A stretch of 64,000 nucleotides of DNA from Desulfobacteraceae bacterium (GCA_016744295.1 JADGEQ010000017.1:1-64000), one strand, 5' to 3'; counted from the stretch's first letter, positions 35,783-45,828 are shown. Translations and numbers: made by a program. Notes: a model not told the origin generated them from the sequence alone.

Positions 35783-37297
35783 ATGACGCCTATATCCTTA
35801 ATTTCAGCAATTTTGCTCCTGGTAGCAATCGGTCTGATTCTGACCCTTGTTTCCCGATATCTTTCAATGAAAAAACAGTATAAACTGCCGTCTGCCCAGG
35901 AGAACCGAGAGAACCAGGGGTCAGCAGATTCCCTGGTTGACACCCAAGGGTTTGCCCAACGGCTTGCCCGGATGATTCAGATTCCCACGGTCTCCTGGAC
36001 CAATCACAGCAAACGGGATCTGAAACTTTTTTCTCAGTTCCAGGAAGAATTGATCACCCTTTATCCAAGGGTGCATGAAACATTGAAGCGGGAGGTCCAT
36101 GGAAATTTTGGCCTGATCTATCATTGGAAAGGGAAAAATTCCGCGAAAGGGAAAAATCCTGACCAAAAGCCGGTGCTCTTTTTGGCCCATTACGATGTGG
36201 TGCCGGCGGAGGAAAAGGGAGAAAGTTGGAGAGAACCTCCCTTCAGCGGGAAGATAAAAGAGGGGATTCTCTGGGGAAGAGGAACACTGGACATCAAGTC
36301 CCAGCTTGCCTTTCAGATGGAAACAGCAGAGATACTTCTGGCACAGGGATGGCAGCCGGACAGGGATATTTATTTTGCCTTTGGCGGGGATGAAGAAATT
36401 GCCGGGACAGAAGGGGCCCAGAATATGGCCAATATTTTCAAAGAACGGGGGATGTCCTTTGAGTTTGTTATGGATGAAGGCGGGGTAATTGCCCAGGATC
36501 AGCTGGCCTTTCTCAAGGGGCAGCCGGCGGCATTGGTGGGTCTGGCGGAAAAGGGAATGGTCACCTTTAAAATCACAGCACCTGGAGAGAGCGGTCATTC
36601 CTCCATGCCCGGTAAGGAGGGCACAGCCATCGGACGCCTGGCCCGGGGGGTTGTCCGGCTGGAGAAAAAATCCTTCCCCAGCCGGCTTGATCCGGTTATA
36701 CAGAACATGCTGGAGCGGTTTGTTCCCCATGTCTCCCCCGGCCTTGGTATTATCTTTGCAAACCTCTGGCTCTTTTCTCCTTTAATCCGCTTTATTTTTT
36801 CCAAAAATAAGACCACTGACAGCCTGATTCGGACCACCCAGGCTGTCACAGTGTTTAATTCAGGTGAGCAGGAAAATATTTTGCCGGGACAAGCCACCTG
36901 TCTGGTCAATCACCGGATCCTGCCCGGAGATACCATTGGTCAATTGTTGAAACGGCACAAACAGGTTCTCAAGGACAAGGGATTAACACTTGAGGATGCA
37001 GGAAACTGGCCGGCAAATGATCCCATAAAGGCGGGTGATCCAGGGGGAAGCGGTTTTCAGCTGATCCAAAAGGTGTTGGCCGACACCCATCCCGGCACCA
37101 TAGCCGTTCCCTTTCTGGTCAATGGGTCCACGGATTCCAAATATTACCGGGATCTCACAGAACAAATCTTGCGTTTTACCCCACTGTTACTGAAACCTGA
37201 GGATATTGCCACCATCCACGGGGTAAACGAAAAGGTCTCCCTCAACAATCTGGAAAATGGATTAAAATTTTATCTTCAGCTCTTTTCCCAGCTCTAA
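35783..37297 (+). CDS. M20-family metallopeptidase, membrane-anchored
   Basis: This 504-residue protein has an N-terminal helix (about residues 4-26), then an M20 catalytic core: FLAHYDVVPAE (zinc His and Asp partner, about 135), GRGTLDIKSQ, GGDEEIAG (catalytic Glu and ligands), and DEGG. A dimerisation domain with SGHSSMPGKEGTAIGRLARG follows. The closest layouts are yeast carboxypeptidase S and PM20D1-type N-acyl-amino acid hydrolases. It probably removes acyl or peptide groups from amino acids at the membrane. It heads a same-strand group with a YfcC-type carrier 37 bases later and an arginase-like gene. Confidence 0.88.
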   Translation: MTPISLISAILLLVAIGLILTLVSRYLSMKKQYKLPSAQENRENQGSADSLVDTQGFAQRLARMIQIPTVSWTNHSKRDLKLFSQFQEELITLYPRVHETLKREVHGNFGLIYHWKGKNSAKGKNPDQKPVLFLAHYDVVPAEEKGESWREPPFSGKIKEGILWGRGTLDIKSQLAFQMETAEILLAQGWQPDRDIYFAFGGDEEIAGTEGAQNMANIFKERGMSFEFVMDEGGVIAQDQLAFLKGQPAALVGLAEKGMVTFKITAPGESGHSSMPGKEGTAIGRLARGVVRLEKKSFPSRLDPVIQNMLERFVPHVSPGLGIIFANLWLFSPLIRFIFSKNKTTDSLIRTTQAVTVFNSGEQENILPGQATCLVNHRILPGDTIGQLLKRHKQVLKDKGLTLEDAGNWPANDPIKAGDPGGSGFQLIQKVLADTHPGTIAVPFLVNGSTDSKYYRDLTEQILRFTPLLLKPEDIATIHGVNEKVSLNNLENGLKFYLQLFSQL

Positions 37298-37334
37298 ACT
37301 CTTATCTATAAACGATGGACAACAAGGAGTCACC

Positions 37335-38822
37335 ATGACGGATCACCAAGCGGAACTGCAAACTTCACCTGAAGAATCCATGCTCAAAATCGGACTCAAA
37401 CCCTTTCTCACGGCACTTGTTATTCTGGGGCTTCTGATCATTTTTTCAGGGTTTTTAACCCGGTGGATTCCGGCCGGGGCCTATGAGCGGGTGGTCATTG
37501 ACGGCAGGATGGCGGTGGTGGCTGGCTCCTTCCAATACCTGGAAGAGGCAGCCTTTCCGGTTTGGAGGTGGTTTACCGCCCCTGTTGAGGTGATCTGGGG
37601 GGACAATTGGCTCATGATCCTGGTGCTCTCTTTGTTCATGATTTTTCTGGGCGGTTCCTTTACGGTTCTGGAAAAAGGGGGCATCATGCAGGAACTGCTG
37701 GCCGGTACCGTGAAACGGTTTAAGGATAACAAGTACCGTCTCATGGGGGTCATCATCTTTGTAATGATGTTTCTAGCCGCCTTTGTGGGGGTTTATGAAG
37801 CCCTGGTACCCCTGATTGTCATCATTGTACCCCTGTCCCTGGCATTGGGGTGGGATTCTCTGACCGGATTGGGCATGAGTATGCTGGCCCTGACCTTTGG
37901 GTTTTCTGCCGCCGTTACCAACCCCTTTACCATTGCCGTGGCCCAGGAATTGTCCGGCCTTCCCCTTTTTTCCGGAGCCTGGTTTCGAATCATTTTTTTC
38001 ATCGTCATCTATTTCCTCTGCTATACCTTTGTGAGCCGCTATGCCCGGAAAATTGAACGAGACCCCACCCTTTCCCCTGTCTATGCCGCAGACAATCGAA
38101 TCAGAGAACGGTTCAGCGCTGAAAAAATTTTAGGCAGCCACCAGGCGAGTGATCCTTGCAAGGTAAAGGCTGCCATCTGGTTTGGGGTCTGTCTGGGAAT
38201 TGCTGTTGTTTTCATGATATTGGCCGGGCTGATTCCGGCACTGCCCTCGGATGCCGCCTTTCCCACGGTTGCCCTGCTTTTTCTCATCGGCGGGGCCGGG
38301 GCAGGCCGCATAGTGGGATACTCCTGGAAAGAGTTGTTTAAGGTATTGGGATCCGGGGCCAACAATATGCTGCCGGGCATCATGCTGATCCTCCTGGCCA
38401 TGAGCGTACCCCATATCATGACCCGGGGCCATGTGATGGACACCATCCTTTTTTATGCGTCCCAGTCCATAGAGGGAACCAACCCTTACCAGGCCGGTTT
38501 TTACATTTATCTGCTGACCCTGGCACTCAATTTTTTTATTTCCTCGGCCTCGGCCAAGGCCTTTCTGGTTATGCCCATCATCGCTCCCCTGGCAGATCTG
38601 GTGGGACTTACCCGGCAAACGGCGGTCTTTGCCTTTGACCTGGGAGACGGATTCTCCAACATGGTTTTTCCCACCAATGCCCTGTTGCTCATTGGGTTGA
38701 GCTTTACGGTGGTTTCCTATCCCAAATGGATACGCTGGACCTGGAAAGTTCAGGTGGGCATTGTGCTTATTTCCCTAATATTTCTCATGATAGCCGTGGC
38801 AATCGGGTTCGGCCCCTTTTAG
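37335..38822 (+). CDS. YfcC/DcuC-family amino acid or dicarboxylate carrier
   Basis: This 495-residue integral membrane protein has about 12 helices. Landmarks are TRWIPAGAYERVV near the N-terminus, FLGGSFTVLEKGGIM, MFLAAFVGVYEALVPLIVII and LTFGFSAAVTNPFTIAVAQE. The family includes arginine/ornithine exchangers, YfcC proteins and anaerobic C4-dicarboxylate carriers. Position between a peptidase and an arginase-like gene favours an amino acid, peptide or arginine/agmatine-type substrate. AAGGAG precedes the ATG; the arginase-like gene begins seven bases after the stop. Confidence 0.85.
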   Translation: MTDHQAELQTSPEESMLKIGLKPFLTALVILGLLIIFSGFLTRWIPAGAYERVVIDGRMAVVAGSFQYLEEAAFPVWRWFTAPVEVIWGDNWLMILVLSLFMIFLGGSFTVLEKGGIMQELLAGTVKRFKDNKYRLMGVIIFVMMFLAAFVGVYEALVPLIVIIVPLSLALGWDSLTGLGMSMLALTFGFSAAVTNPFTIAVAQELSGLPLFSGAWFRIIFFIVIYFLCYTFVSRYARKIERDPTLSPVYAADNRIRERFSAEKILGSHQASDPCKVKAAIWFGVCLGIAVVFMILAGLIPALPSDAAFPTVALLFLIGGAGAGRIVGYSWKELFKVLGSGANNMLPGIMLILLAMSVPHIMTRGHVMDTILFYASQSIEGTNPYQAGFYIYLLTLALNFFISSASAKAFLVMPIIAPLADLVGLTRQTAVFAFDLGDGFSNMVFPTNALLLIGLSFTVVSYPKWIRWTWKVQVGIVLISLIFLMIAVAIGFGPF

Positions 38823-38829
38823 GAGATCC

Positions 38830-39675
38830 ATGCGACTCGATCATTCCTCACACCTGAACCTCTTATTCCCCCAATGGCAGGGGTCTGGCCCCTCCAACCT
38901 GTTGTTTCACGCGGCAAACAGCCTGGCGGATAACTGCCCTATAAATTTTGTCCCCGTCCCGGTGAAGGACGAAGAACCGCTTGAGGTTTTCCACGATATC
39001 CTGGGATATGAGTCTATTGTGTCCCAGTTGACCCGGGCAAAAACCATCATTGCACAGGCAAATCCTAAATCAGTCATGGTCATCGGCGGAGACTGCGGGG
39101 TTGAACTGGCCCCTGTTTCCTTTATGAACCAGATCCATGGGGGAAAGATGGCCCTGGTCTGGCTGGATGCCCATGCAGATTTGAACACACCCGGATCCTC
39201 ACCCTCCAAACATTTCCACGGGATGCCCCTGAGAACCCTTTGCGGAGAAGGCGAACAAACAATTCTGGACCATTGCTTTTCATCTCTGTCCCCCAACCAG
39301 GTGATCATGGCAGGAGCACGCCTATTTGATCCTTCGGAACAAAAATTTATCCGGGACCATGCCATGACACAGGTTTCTATTCAGGAAATGGCAGCAGATC
39401 CCAAATCAATCGTCGGAAAAATCCAGGAGAAAGGATTTAAAACTGTTTATATCCACATTGATATGGACGTAATGGATCCTGATGCGTATCCCCATGTCAA
39501 ACATCCTACTCCCCACGGACTGATGAAAAAAACCCTTGAAAAAATCCTTGCTCAGATTGCCTCATCCTTCCATGTGGCCGGACTCGGGATAGTGGAATTT
39601 ACTGTGGATAAAACCAATGCGAGTAACGAATCCGACCTGGCCTGGATAAAAAAGCTCATGGATATTTTCAGATAA
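38830..39675 (+). CDS. arginase/ureohydrolase-superfamily protein
   Basis: This 281-residue protein has the ureohydrolase manganese motifs in order: MVIGGDCGVELAP (about residue 85), LVWLDAHADLN (about 113) and VYIHIDMDVMDPDAYP (about 211). In classical arginases and agmatinases the first motif is GGDHS; here the manganese-ligand histidine is cysteine (GGDC). This is a known variant group of arginase-like proteins, so it is not necessarily inactive. The mononuclear or altered metal site may suit another guanidino substrate. It is translated from a strong AGGAG and is co-directional with the M20 and YfcC genes. Confidence 0.85.
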   Translation: MRLDHSSHLNLLFPQWQGSGPSNLLFHAANSLADNCPINFVPVPVKDEEPLEVFHDILGYESIVSQLTRAKTIIAQANPKSVMVIGGDCGVELAPVSFMNQIHGGKMALVWLDAHADLNTPGSSPSKHFHGMPLRTLCGEGEQTILDHCFSSLSPNQVIMAGARLFDPSEQKFIRDHAMTQVSIQEMAADPKSIVGKIQEKGFKTVYIHIDMDVMDPDAYPHVKHPTPHGLMKKTLEKILAQIASSFHVAGLGIVEFTVDKTNASNESDLAWIKKLMDIFR

Positions 39676-39757
39676 AAAAAATAAATCCTTATGGCAGCAG
39701 TAAGGTCAGAATCGTTTGTTCAGATAATGGACAAACCGCTACCAATCCTTTTTCTTT

Positions 39758-40261
39758 TTATTCGTTGATATATTTCATCATCATCTGCACAGACCCCGGG
39801 GAATCCCATTTTGCAGGACCGATAACCTTCTGCCGGAGTATTCCCTGTTTGTCCACGATATAGGTTTCGGGCAATCCGGTTAGCCCATATTTTGAACCCG
39901 CCAGATTTTCAGAATCATCAAGGATCGGCATGGTATAGCCGCTCTGGTTGGCAAGAAAATTAGCCACGGCTGGCTTGTCCTTACTCAAAAGGGCAAGCAT
40001 TTTGAAGTTATCGGTTGCCAGGGCTGTGTAAAGTTTTTGCATGGATGGCAACTCTTCCCGGCAGGGGGGACACCAGGTGGCCCAGAAATTTATAAATACC
40101 ACCTGCCCCTTTAGCTCAGAAAGCGTCCAACTTTTGCCCTCCAGGTCCACCAGGGAAAAATCCGGTGCCGGGTCCCCTACTTTGAGGGTTGCAGGCACCT
40201 GTCCGCAACCAAAAAGAAACAGCAAGCAGATTACCAAGAGTAAGCCTAACAATTTTTTCAT
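39758..40261 (-). CDS. TlpA/ResA-like thiol-disulfide lipoprotein
   Basis: I start at ATG 40261 because GGGAGGAAA precedes it, giving about 167 residues. The N-terminus is a lipoprotein signal with LLFLFGCGQ (lipidated Cys about residue 19). The thioredoxin domain begins VGDPAPDFSLVDLEGKSW and has the active site ATWCPPCREE and the cis-proline GLPETYIV. TlpA/ResA proteins reduce disulfides outside the cytoplasm, for example in apocytochrome c. It is downstream of the DsbA/DsbB-like pair on the same strand, separated by about 115 bases. Confidence 0.9.
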   Translation of the reverse strand: MKKLLGLLLVICLLFLFGCGQVPATLKVGDPAPDFSLVDLEGKSWTLSELKGQVVFINFWATWCPPCREELPSMQKLYTALATDNFKMLALLSKDKPAVANFLANQSGYTMPILDDSENLAGSKYGLTGLPETYIVDKQGILRQKVIGPAKWDSPGSVQMMMKYINE

Positions 40262-40375
40262 TCTATTCAATTTCCTCCCAAATTTAACACCTGGGCCAAC
40301 AGTCAAAACCCCATGGGGCTTTGACCCTTGACCACGAAATATCAATTTCTGTTTTGCAGCTATTTTATTTTGCGT

Positions 40376-41026
40376 TTATTTCTGTTTTGCATTTATTTCC
40401 GATTGGATCAATTGATACAATTGTTTAGAACCAAAAGTCTCAAGGGGTTTTCCATTGACAAAAAATCCCGGGGTTTTCCGAACATTCAGCATTTTGGCAT
40501 CGGCAATATCCTGTTCAATGAGTTGCACAATTGCCGGATCATTCATATCTCGTTTAATTTGTGCCAGATCAAGCCCGGCCTTTGGAAGAAATTGCCAGAT
40601 CTTCTGGGGCTGGGGGTTGTTGTGACTGGCCCACTCGGATTGGGATTTGAACATCACATCCAATGTTTCCCAATATTTGCCCTGCTTTTTGGCGGCTTCG
40701 AGAATCTTTACAAAATAGTCGGCACCGTCATGGAAGGGGGCATATCGAAGAACCAGTTTTATTTTACCGGGATTGGCTGCCATCATTTGCTTGACAAGGG
40801 GTGAAAAAGCAGCACAGGTTTCACAGGCCGGGTCCATAAATTCAACCAGTATAACCTTTGCATCATCACTGCCAAGCGTCTGGGAATGAGCTCTCACAAA
40901 GGTTGAAATATTGTCCTGGGCCATATTGTCATACATTTGAGCCTGTTGGTTTTTATAGTAAAAACTGGTTGCCACAAAGATACCGATCAAGACAAGGCAG
41001 GTGCCTGCAAATATTTTATATTTCAT
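40376..41026 (-). CDS. DsbA-like thiol oxidase/isomerase
   Basis: I start at ATG 41026, behind GAGAAGGA, giving about 216 residues; a longer frame lacks a ribosome site. A signal anchor (MKYKIFAGTCLVLIGIFVAT) precedes a DsbA-type thioredoxin fold with active site CETC in FMDPACETCAAF and cis-proline region RKTPGFFVNG. It oxidises substrate thiols in the envelope and is re-oxidised by the DsbB-like protein, whose gene overlaps it by four bases (ATGA). The pair forms an oxidising module. Confidence 0.92.
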   Translation of the reverse strand: MKYKIFAGTCLVLIGIFVATSFYYKNQQAQMYDNMAQDNISTFVRAHSQTLGSDDAKVILVEFMDPACETCAAFSPLVKQMMAANPGKIKLVLRYAPFHDGADYFVKILEAAKKQGKYWETLDVMFKSQSEWASHNNPQPQKIWQFLPKAGLDLAQIKRDMNDPAIVQLIEQDIADAKMLNVRKTPGFFVNGKPLETFGSKQLYQLIQSEINAKQK

Positions 41027-41460
41027 TTTGAAATCCTTCTCTTTAAGAGGAATAAAAGGGTTATAATCGTTGAAAACGAGAACAAGGAAAGCATCGGGAT
41101 GGTCAAAAACCCAAACAGCTCTATGTATTTTTCCGTGCATGAAACCCCCTGGCTGCAAGGCTGCAAGCTTTGAGGGATAATGTTCGAGTACAACAAATTA
41201 TGGTAAAAGGCTGTAATCCAGCCTGCAATGGCCAGGGGCAGCGCATAGGCCACGACACGCTTGTCAAAGGGGAAAAGCCCTGTGGCAAGAATGATGACCA
41301 AAGGGAACAAACAGATTCTTTGATACCAGCACAAAACACAGGGAGCAAATTCCATCACATGACTGAAAAACAAACTTCCCAGGGTTGACACACTAACGAC
41401 AACCCAGGCTAAAAAAAGGAGAGTCCAGTTTCTATCGGACAACTGATTTGTTTGGGACAT
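41023..41460 (-). CDS. dsbB: DsbB-family disulfide bond formation protein
   Basis: This 145-residue membrane protein has four hydrophobic helices. The first periplasmic cysteine pair is CVLC in FAPCVLCWYQRICLFP, next to the quinone-site arginine; the second pair lies in LQPCSQGVSCTEKY. DsbB passes electrons from DsbA to quinone. Size and layout match the BdbC/DsbB group found with a DsbA-like partner lacking the E. coli specificity. GGAAGAT supports ATG 41460. It overlaps the downstream DsbA-like gene. Confidence 0.92.
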   Translation of the reverse strand: MSQTNQLSDRNWTLLFLAWVVVSVSTLGSLFFSHVMEFAPCVLCWYQRICLFPLVIILATGLFPFDKRVVAYALPLAIAGWITAFYHNLLYSNIIPQSLQPCSQGVSCTEKYIELFGFLTIPMLSLFSFSTIITLLFLLKRRISK

Positions 41461-41585
41461 TTTATATCTTCCAAAAAAAATTACAGATCAGGGCATTTAT
41501 CAACAAAAGCGGATAGAATAAATATTTTTTTATCGGACAAGCTAGCCACAGGCTCAGCTACATCCTACTCAGAACAGATGGACGG

Positions 41586-41999
41586 TTAACACAAAAAGGA
41601 TTGAATAAGGGTATAGATGGGAATGGTTTGTATGGATTTATGGCCATCAAGAATGGAAGCGATCATACGGTCAGTATTCCCGGGGGATTGTACTGATAAC
41701 ACCATACCGGGGGAATGGTTTTGGCAATTTAAATTTTGACTATTTAAAAAATCCCCCCCCTGGGAACTACACCCTTTTTGTTTGCAGCAATAATCATTTT
41801 TATCGGCATCAAAAAAATCCAGAGTCCACGGGGAAAACGAATAAGCGCAGTGTGGGCTTGAGGTCTGGGCCGCAGAAGAGTACAAAGATTGACAGCAGGC
41901 GCTGTCCGCCTTATCAACACATGTCGCATTGACAGCTCCCGAGAGGAGTACCCATGAAAAAAAGAGTAGCCAGAGAAAATTGTTACATTTATTATTCAT
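41586..41999 (-). CDS. cysteine-rich secreted protein beside dsbAB
   Basis: This 137-residue protein has a signal peptide (FLWLLFFSWVLLSGAVNA). The mature part of about 112 residues contains ten cysteines: ATC, ACC, PHC, YCC, KGC, LNC, QNC-type spacings and a C-terminal FLC. It has no other motif I know, and no membrane anchor. Ten cysteines in an exported small protein next to DsbA/DsbB strongly suggest a disulfide-bonded fold and make it a natural substrate for that pair. The transcription order puts it first, before dsbB, dsbA and tlpA. Function is unknown; it could be a metal-binding or adhesion-type protein. Confidence 0.6.
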   Translation of the reverse strand: MNNKCNNFLWLLFFSWVLLSGAVNATCVDKADSACCQSLYSSAAQTSSPHCAYSFSPWTLDFFDADKNDYCCKQKGCSSQGGDFLNSQNLNCQNHSPGMVLSVQSPGNTDRMIASILDGHKSIQTIPIYTLIQSFLC

Positions 42000-42108
42000 T
42001 GTAAATCACCATATTTTCACGCTTAGCTATCGTAAAACCATTGGTTTTGTCAAGGATTTCCTAATCCCTATAAGGTTCAAAGCCTGGAATTAACATGTAA
42101 ATATATAA

Positions 42109-43140
42109 TTAATTGGTGGCAAAGAACGCAGCTTTCTCATAACAAATGGAGAGACCATACTCTTTTTTTAATTCCAGCCTTTTCGGACATTTATCCAGGC
42201 AGGTTAACATGTCACCGGAAGGAAGTTCAAAGGTATGGAATCTGCCGGGACCTCTAAAGTGGGATTTCATCAATTTTCCTTTATGGGGAGAGTCATGGTT
42301 AATGAATACATTTTCCGGGCGTACAAAAATTTTAACCGGCCCCTGGACATTGTTACCATACAGATCTTTTCCCTTGATTTCGCCTAGCTCTGATTTCATT
42401 TTTCCGGAATGATTATAATTTGCGTTAACAAAGGAACCCTCCCCGACAAAACTTGCAACTTCAGGGGAAACCGGCTGATAATACAGATTGTCGGCGCTAT
42501 CCCACTGAAGCAAATCACCCGCCATCATCACACCAATTCTATCGGCCATTGCAAAGGCTTCATGCTGGTTGTGTGTTACCAGAAGACCTGTTGTGCCGTA
42601 TTCCTTTAAAATAAAACGAACCTCTTCAGACAATATTTCCCTCAGGGATACATCCAGGTTTGAAAAGGGTTCATCCATGAGCAAAAGACCTGGTTTCGGG
42701 GCAAGCGCCCTTGCCAGGGCAACCCGCTGCTGCTGTCCGCCGGACAATTCATGGGGATATTTTTTTTCATTTCCGGATAACCCGGTCATGCTTATTAGGG
42801 TTTTGATCTCTTTTTTTGAATTTTTAGCGGGTCCAAAGGTGATATTTTCATATACCGTTAAATGGGGGAATAATGCATAGTCCTGGAATACCATCCCGGT
42901 TTGTCTTTTTTCCGGCGGCATGTTTTTTTTTTGCGAAAACGCGTCCCTCCCACAGATACTGATGCTGCCTGAATCAGGGGTTTCAAACCCTGCAATCATA
43001 CGCAGCATGGTTGTTTTGCCGCATCCGCTGGGACCGATCAAAGCACCCAACTGCCCCTCTTTAATATCAAATGAGATATTGTTAGCAACAGAGCAGTCCT
43101 TTCCGTGTTGTTTGTTGATATTTTTTATTGATAAACACAT
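42109..43140 (-). CDS. fbpC: ferric iron ABC transporter ATPase
   Basis: This ATPase has about 343 residues from ATG 43140 (AAGGGA upstream; a TTG at 43161 is the alternative). Walker A is [11 protein letters not shown], signature [15 protein letters not shown], Walker [13 protein letters not shown] and the switch histidine is VTHNQHEA. The C-terminal TOBE domain of about 100 residues is intact. It energises uptake of ferric iron bound by FbpA through the FbpB channel. It starts one base after the fbpB stop, so the two are coupled. Confidence 0.9.
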   Translation of the reverse strand: MCLSIKNINKQHGKDCSVANNISFDIKEGQLGALIGPSGCGKTTMLRMIAGFETPDSGSISICGRDAFSQKKNMPPEKRQTGMVFQDYALFPHLTVYENITFGPAKNSKKEIKTLISMTGLSGNEKKYPHELSGGQQQRVALARALAPKPGLLLMDEPFSNLDVSLREILSEEVRFILKEYGTTGLLVTHNQHEAFAMADRIGVMMAGDLLQWDSADNLYYQPVSPEVASFVGEGSFVNANYNHSGKMKSELGEIKGKDLYGNNVQGPVKIFVRPENVFINHDSPHKGKLMKSHFRGPGRFHTFELPSGDMLTCLDKCPKRLELKKEYGLSICYEKAAFFATN

Positions 43141-43141
43141 T

Positions 43142-44761
43142 TTATTTTTTATCCCTTCCAATAAACGTCAGCATGAAAATGGGAACCATCCCGGCTATAA
43201 CCAGCGTAATCGCTGGCAGAGCTGCACGCTCCCATTCTCCCTCCGATGTCAGTTCAAATATTTTGACCGCCAGGGTATCCCATCCAAAAGGCCTGAGCAT
43301 TAAGGTAATGGGCATCTCCTTGATGATTTCCACAAGAACAAAGATAGCGCCTGTTATGATCCCCCTGTGTATCAGGGGCAGATGGATTTTTGAAAGAAGT
43401 TTCATGCCGGAAACCTTCATAATTCTTGAGGCTTCGTCCATTGAAGCGGTCAGCCTTGTCATGTTACTTGCCACTGGATTAAATCCGGCCGTCAAAAATC
43501 GGATCATGTAACCTATAGGCAATAGCAGCAGCGAACCGCTGATCATACCCGAAACCTGAATGCCCAGGTCACTCAAAAAATTGATCAGCAAATTGTCAAC
43601 CCTGGCAACAACATTCATCATCCCCACGGCAAGCACTGTCCCGGGCAATGCATAGCCCGCCAGGGACAGTTTGGCGGCAAAACCTGTTTTGGAATCTTTC
43701 ATGGTTCTGACGCAATAGGCTAAAATGACAGCCACCCCCATGGTGAAAACCGTTCCCATTATCCCCAGTGCAAAGGTGTTGGTGAGCAATCTAAAATAAT
43801 GACTGCCGGCCTCGGTTTCAAAGGATTTGAATGTCCAAAAAATCAGTTGGCCAACGGGGATCACAAATGAGAGGCTGAAAATCAACGAACAGACCATAAA
43901 GGCTAACAATGCGTTTTTTCCCTTTAAGGCTTCTCTTTCCATGGGCAGGGGGTTGCCCCGGGTGAAATATTGCTGTTTCCGGCGAAAATAGGATTCTGCA
44001 AAAAAAATCATCAACACAATAATCACCAGTATGGATGCCAGCTGGGAAGCGGCGCTGATGGAAAAAAAGCCATACCAGGCTTTATACACCCCTGTTGTAA
44101 AGGTGTCATAATTAAACACGGAAACGGCACCAAAATCAGCAAGGGTTTCCATGAAAACCAATACCAACCCGCCAAAAATCCAGGGCCGGGCCAGGGGGAT
44201 AATCACACGAAATAATGTGAAATATCTTCCCGCATGCAGGGATTGGGAGGCTTCTATCATGGATCTGCCCGTGGATCTGAATCCGCTTGATGCCATCAAA
44301 TAAACATAGGGAAAAATGGAAAGGGAGATAACCATGATGACACCCCAGGCAGATCTGATCTCCGGAAAATAGGGAGCGAAAAAGGGTATATTTGCTCGAA
44401 TAAAGGTTTGAACAGGCCCTGAAAATCCTAGGAGCCCGGCATAAATAAAGGCCATCACATAGGCGGGTATGGCCAGGGGCAACAAGAGAATGCGCTCAAA
44501 CAGACGTCTGCCGAAAAAATCATAAAATGATGTCAGCCATGCAAGGGTTATTCCGAAAAGAGCTGTGATGGATACCACCCCCACAACAAGGATGGCCGTA
44601 TTCTTTAAAAGACCGGGTAAAACATATTGTTTTAAATGAATCCAAATCTCAGGTTCCGCTTTGAATCCGGAAAATAATATGAATATCACCGGCGACAGGG
44701 TTGTAAGCGCTATCAGCCCAGAGATGATAAATCCACTGTTTTTTTTAATTATTTGCATCAT
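43142..44761 (-). CDS. fbpB: ferric iron ABC transporter permease (double domain)
   Basis: This 539-residue protein has about 12 membrane helices in two homologous halves, each with an EAA loop ([20 protein letters not shown] in the first; [20 protein letters not shown] in the second). This fused arrangement is typical of FbpB/AfuB. It forms the channel for ferric iron delivered by FbpA. A stem-loop (44773-44814) lies just upstream of its start, between it and fbpA. Confidence 0.9.
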   Translation of the reverse strand: MMQIIKKNSGFIISGLIALTTLSPVIFILFSGFKAEPEIWIHLKQYVLPGLLKNTAILVVGVVSITALFGITLAWLTSFYDFFGRRLFERILLLPLAIPAYVMAFIYAGLLGFSGPVQTFIRANIPFFAPYFPEIRSAWGVIMVISLSIFPYVYLMASSGFRSTGRSMIEASQSLHAGRYFTLFRVIIPLARPWIFGGLVLVFMETLADFGAVSVFNYDTFTTGVYKAWYGFFSISAASQLASILVIIVLMIFFAESYFRRKQQYFTRGNPLPMEREALKGKNALLAFMVCSLIFSLSFVIPVGQLIFWTFKSFETEAGSHYFRLLTNTFALGIMGTVFTMGVAVILAYCVRTMKDSKTGFAAKLSLAGYALPGTVLAVGMMNVVARVDNLLINFLSDLGIQVSGMISGSLLLLPIGYMIRFLTAGFNPVASNMTRLTASMDEASRIMKVSGMKLLSKIHLPLIHRGIITGAIFVLVEIIKEMPITLMLRPFGWDTLAVKIFELTSEGEWERAALPAITLVIAGMVPIFMLTFIGRDKK

Positions 44762-44772
44762 TTCCGTATGGG

Positions 44773-44814
44773 GTGAACGGCTGTCCCTCCACGAAGAAAT
44801 GGACAGCCGTTCAC
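44773..44814 (-). promoter_or_regulatory. intercistronic stem-loop between fbpA and fbpB
   Basis: A perfect 14-base inverted repeat, GTGAACGGCTGTCC and GGACAGCCGTTCAC, surrounds a 14-base loop. It lies between the stop of fbpA and the start of fbpB in the same transcript and lacks a following run of U. Such structures usually protect the upstream message and lower downstream expression, making the binding protein more abundant than the channel. Confidence 0.6.
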
Positions 44815-44826
44815 AAGGGAGAAAGA

Positions 44827-45828
44827 TTATTTATAACCCGCCATATCCATTATTTTTATGGCATTGGTCTGCAGGCGGCCAGCCTGGACAAGGTTGATTT
44901 TGCTGTCCTTAAAATCCCCCCAGGCCCGGACATATGGATGTGCTTCAACTTCTTTGTTGACGGGGTATTCCATATTTGCGTCGGCAAATATTTTTTGTGC
45001 ATCCCTTGATGACAGCCATTCCAAAAATTTAACGGCCTTATCCTTGTTCTTCGAATGTTTCAGAACACCTGCTCCGGAAACATTGACATGGACACCATTG
45101 TCACCCTGATCCGCCCAGAAAATGCCAAGGGGTAAATCCGGATTCTTTTTTAAGAGTCTCCCATAGTAATAGGTGTTTACTATTCCCACATCTCCCTGGC
45201 CGGCTGCGATGGCTTCAAGAACTTTTGTATCACTTGAATAGGGAGGCGCAGCAAAATTATCGACCCAGCCATTTACAATACGCTTTGCTTTTTGTTCTCC
45301 CTCGTTTGCTATCAGCATGGCGACCAGGGACTGGTTGTATACTTTTTTCGAAGTTCTCAGCAAAAGCCTGCTTTTCCATCGCTCGTCTGCCAGATCTTCA
45401 TAGGAAGACAAATCCGTTTTCTTTACCTTATCTGTGTTATAGACAATTGTTCTTGCCCGGATGGAAAGGCCAAACCAAAGATTATCCGGGTCCCTGTAAT
45501 GGGAGGGAATATTTGTTTTAAGGATCTGTGAATTCACCGGATACAGGACATCTGTTTGCGCTGCATGCCAAAGGTTTCCTGCATCCACGGTCAACAGAAT
45601 ATCCCCGTTTGTATTGGCACCTTCGGAAAGAACTCTCTGGAGCAATACCGCGGCCTTGCCCGTGGTATATTTTATCTTAATCCCCTGCTCTCTTTCATAT
45701 TTTTCAAACAACTCCTTGATAAGATGCTCTTTTCTGGCGCTATAAACCACAAGTTCATTATCAAAAGCCATGGCAATTCCGGTGAATATAAAGATAAGTA
45801 TGAGAAGAAGAGAAGATATTTTCTTCAT
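44827..45828 (-). CDS. fbpA: ferric iron ABC transporter substrate-binding protein
   Basis: I start at ATG 45828 behind AAGGAG, giving about 333 residues; a longer frame has no ribosome site. A signal peptide ends near TGIAMA. The mature protein opens FDNELVVYSARKEHLIKELF and has NGDILLTVDAGNLWHAAQ. The iron ligands are expected in the YYYG motif of IVNTYYYGRLL (two adjacent tyrosines in FbpA). It binds ferric iron in the periplasm. The following genes encode its channel and ATPase. A palindrome lies 80 bases upstream. Confidence 0.92.
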   Translation of the reverse strand: MKKISSLLLILIFIFTGIAMAFDNELVVYSARKEHLIKELFEKYEREQGIKIKYTTGKAAVLLQRVLSEGANTNGDILLTVDAGNLWHAAQTDVLYPVNSQILKTNIPSHYRDPDNLWFGLSIRARTIVYNTDKVKKTDLSSYEDLADERWKSRLLLRTSKKVYNQSLVAMLIANEGEQKAKRIVNGWVDNFAAPPYSSDTKVLEAIAAGQGDVGIVNTYYYGRLLKKNPDLPLGIFWADQGDNGVHVNVSGAGVLKHSKNKDKAVKFLEWLSSRDAQKIFADANMEYPVNKEVEAHPYVRAWGDFKDSKINLVQAGRLQTNAIKIMDMAGYK

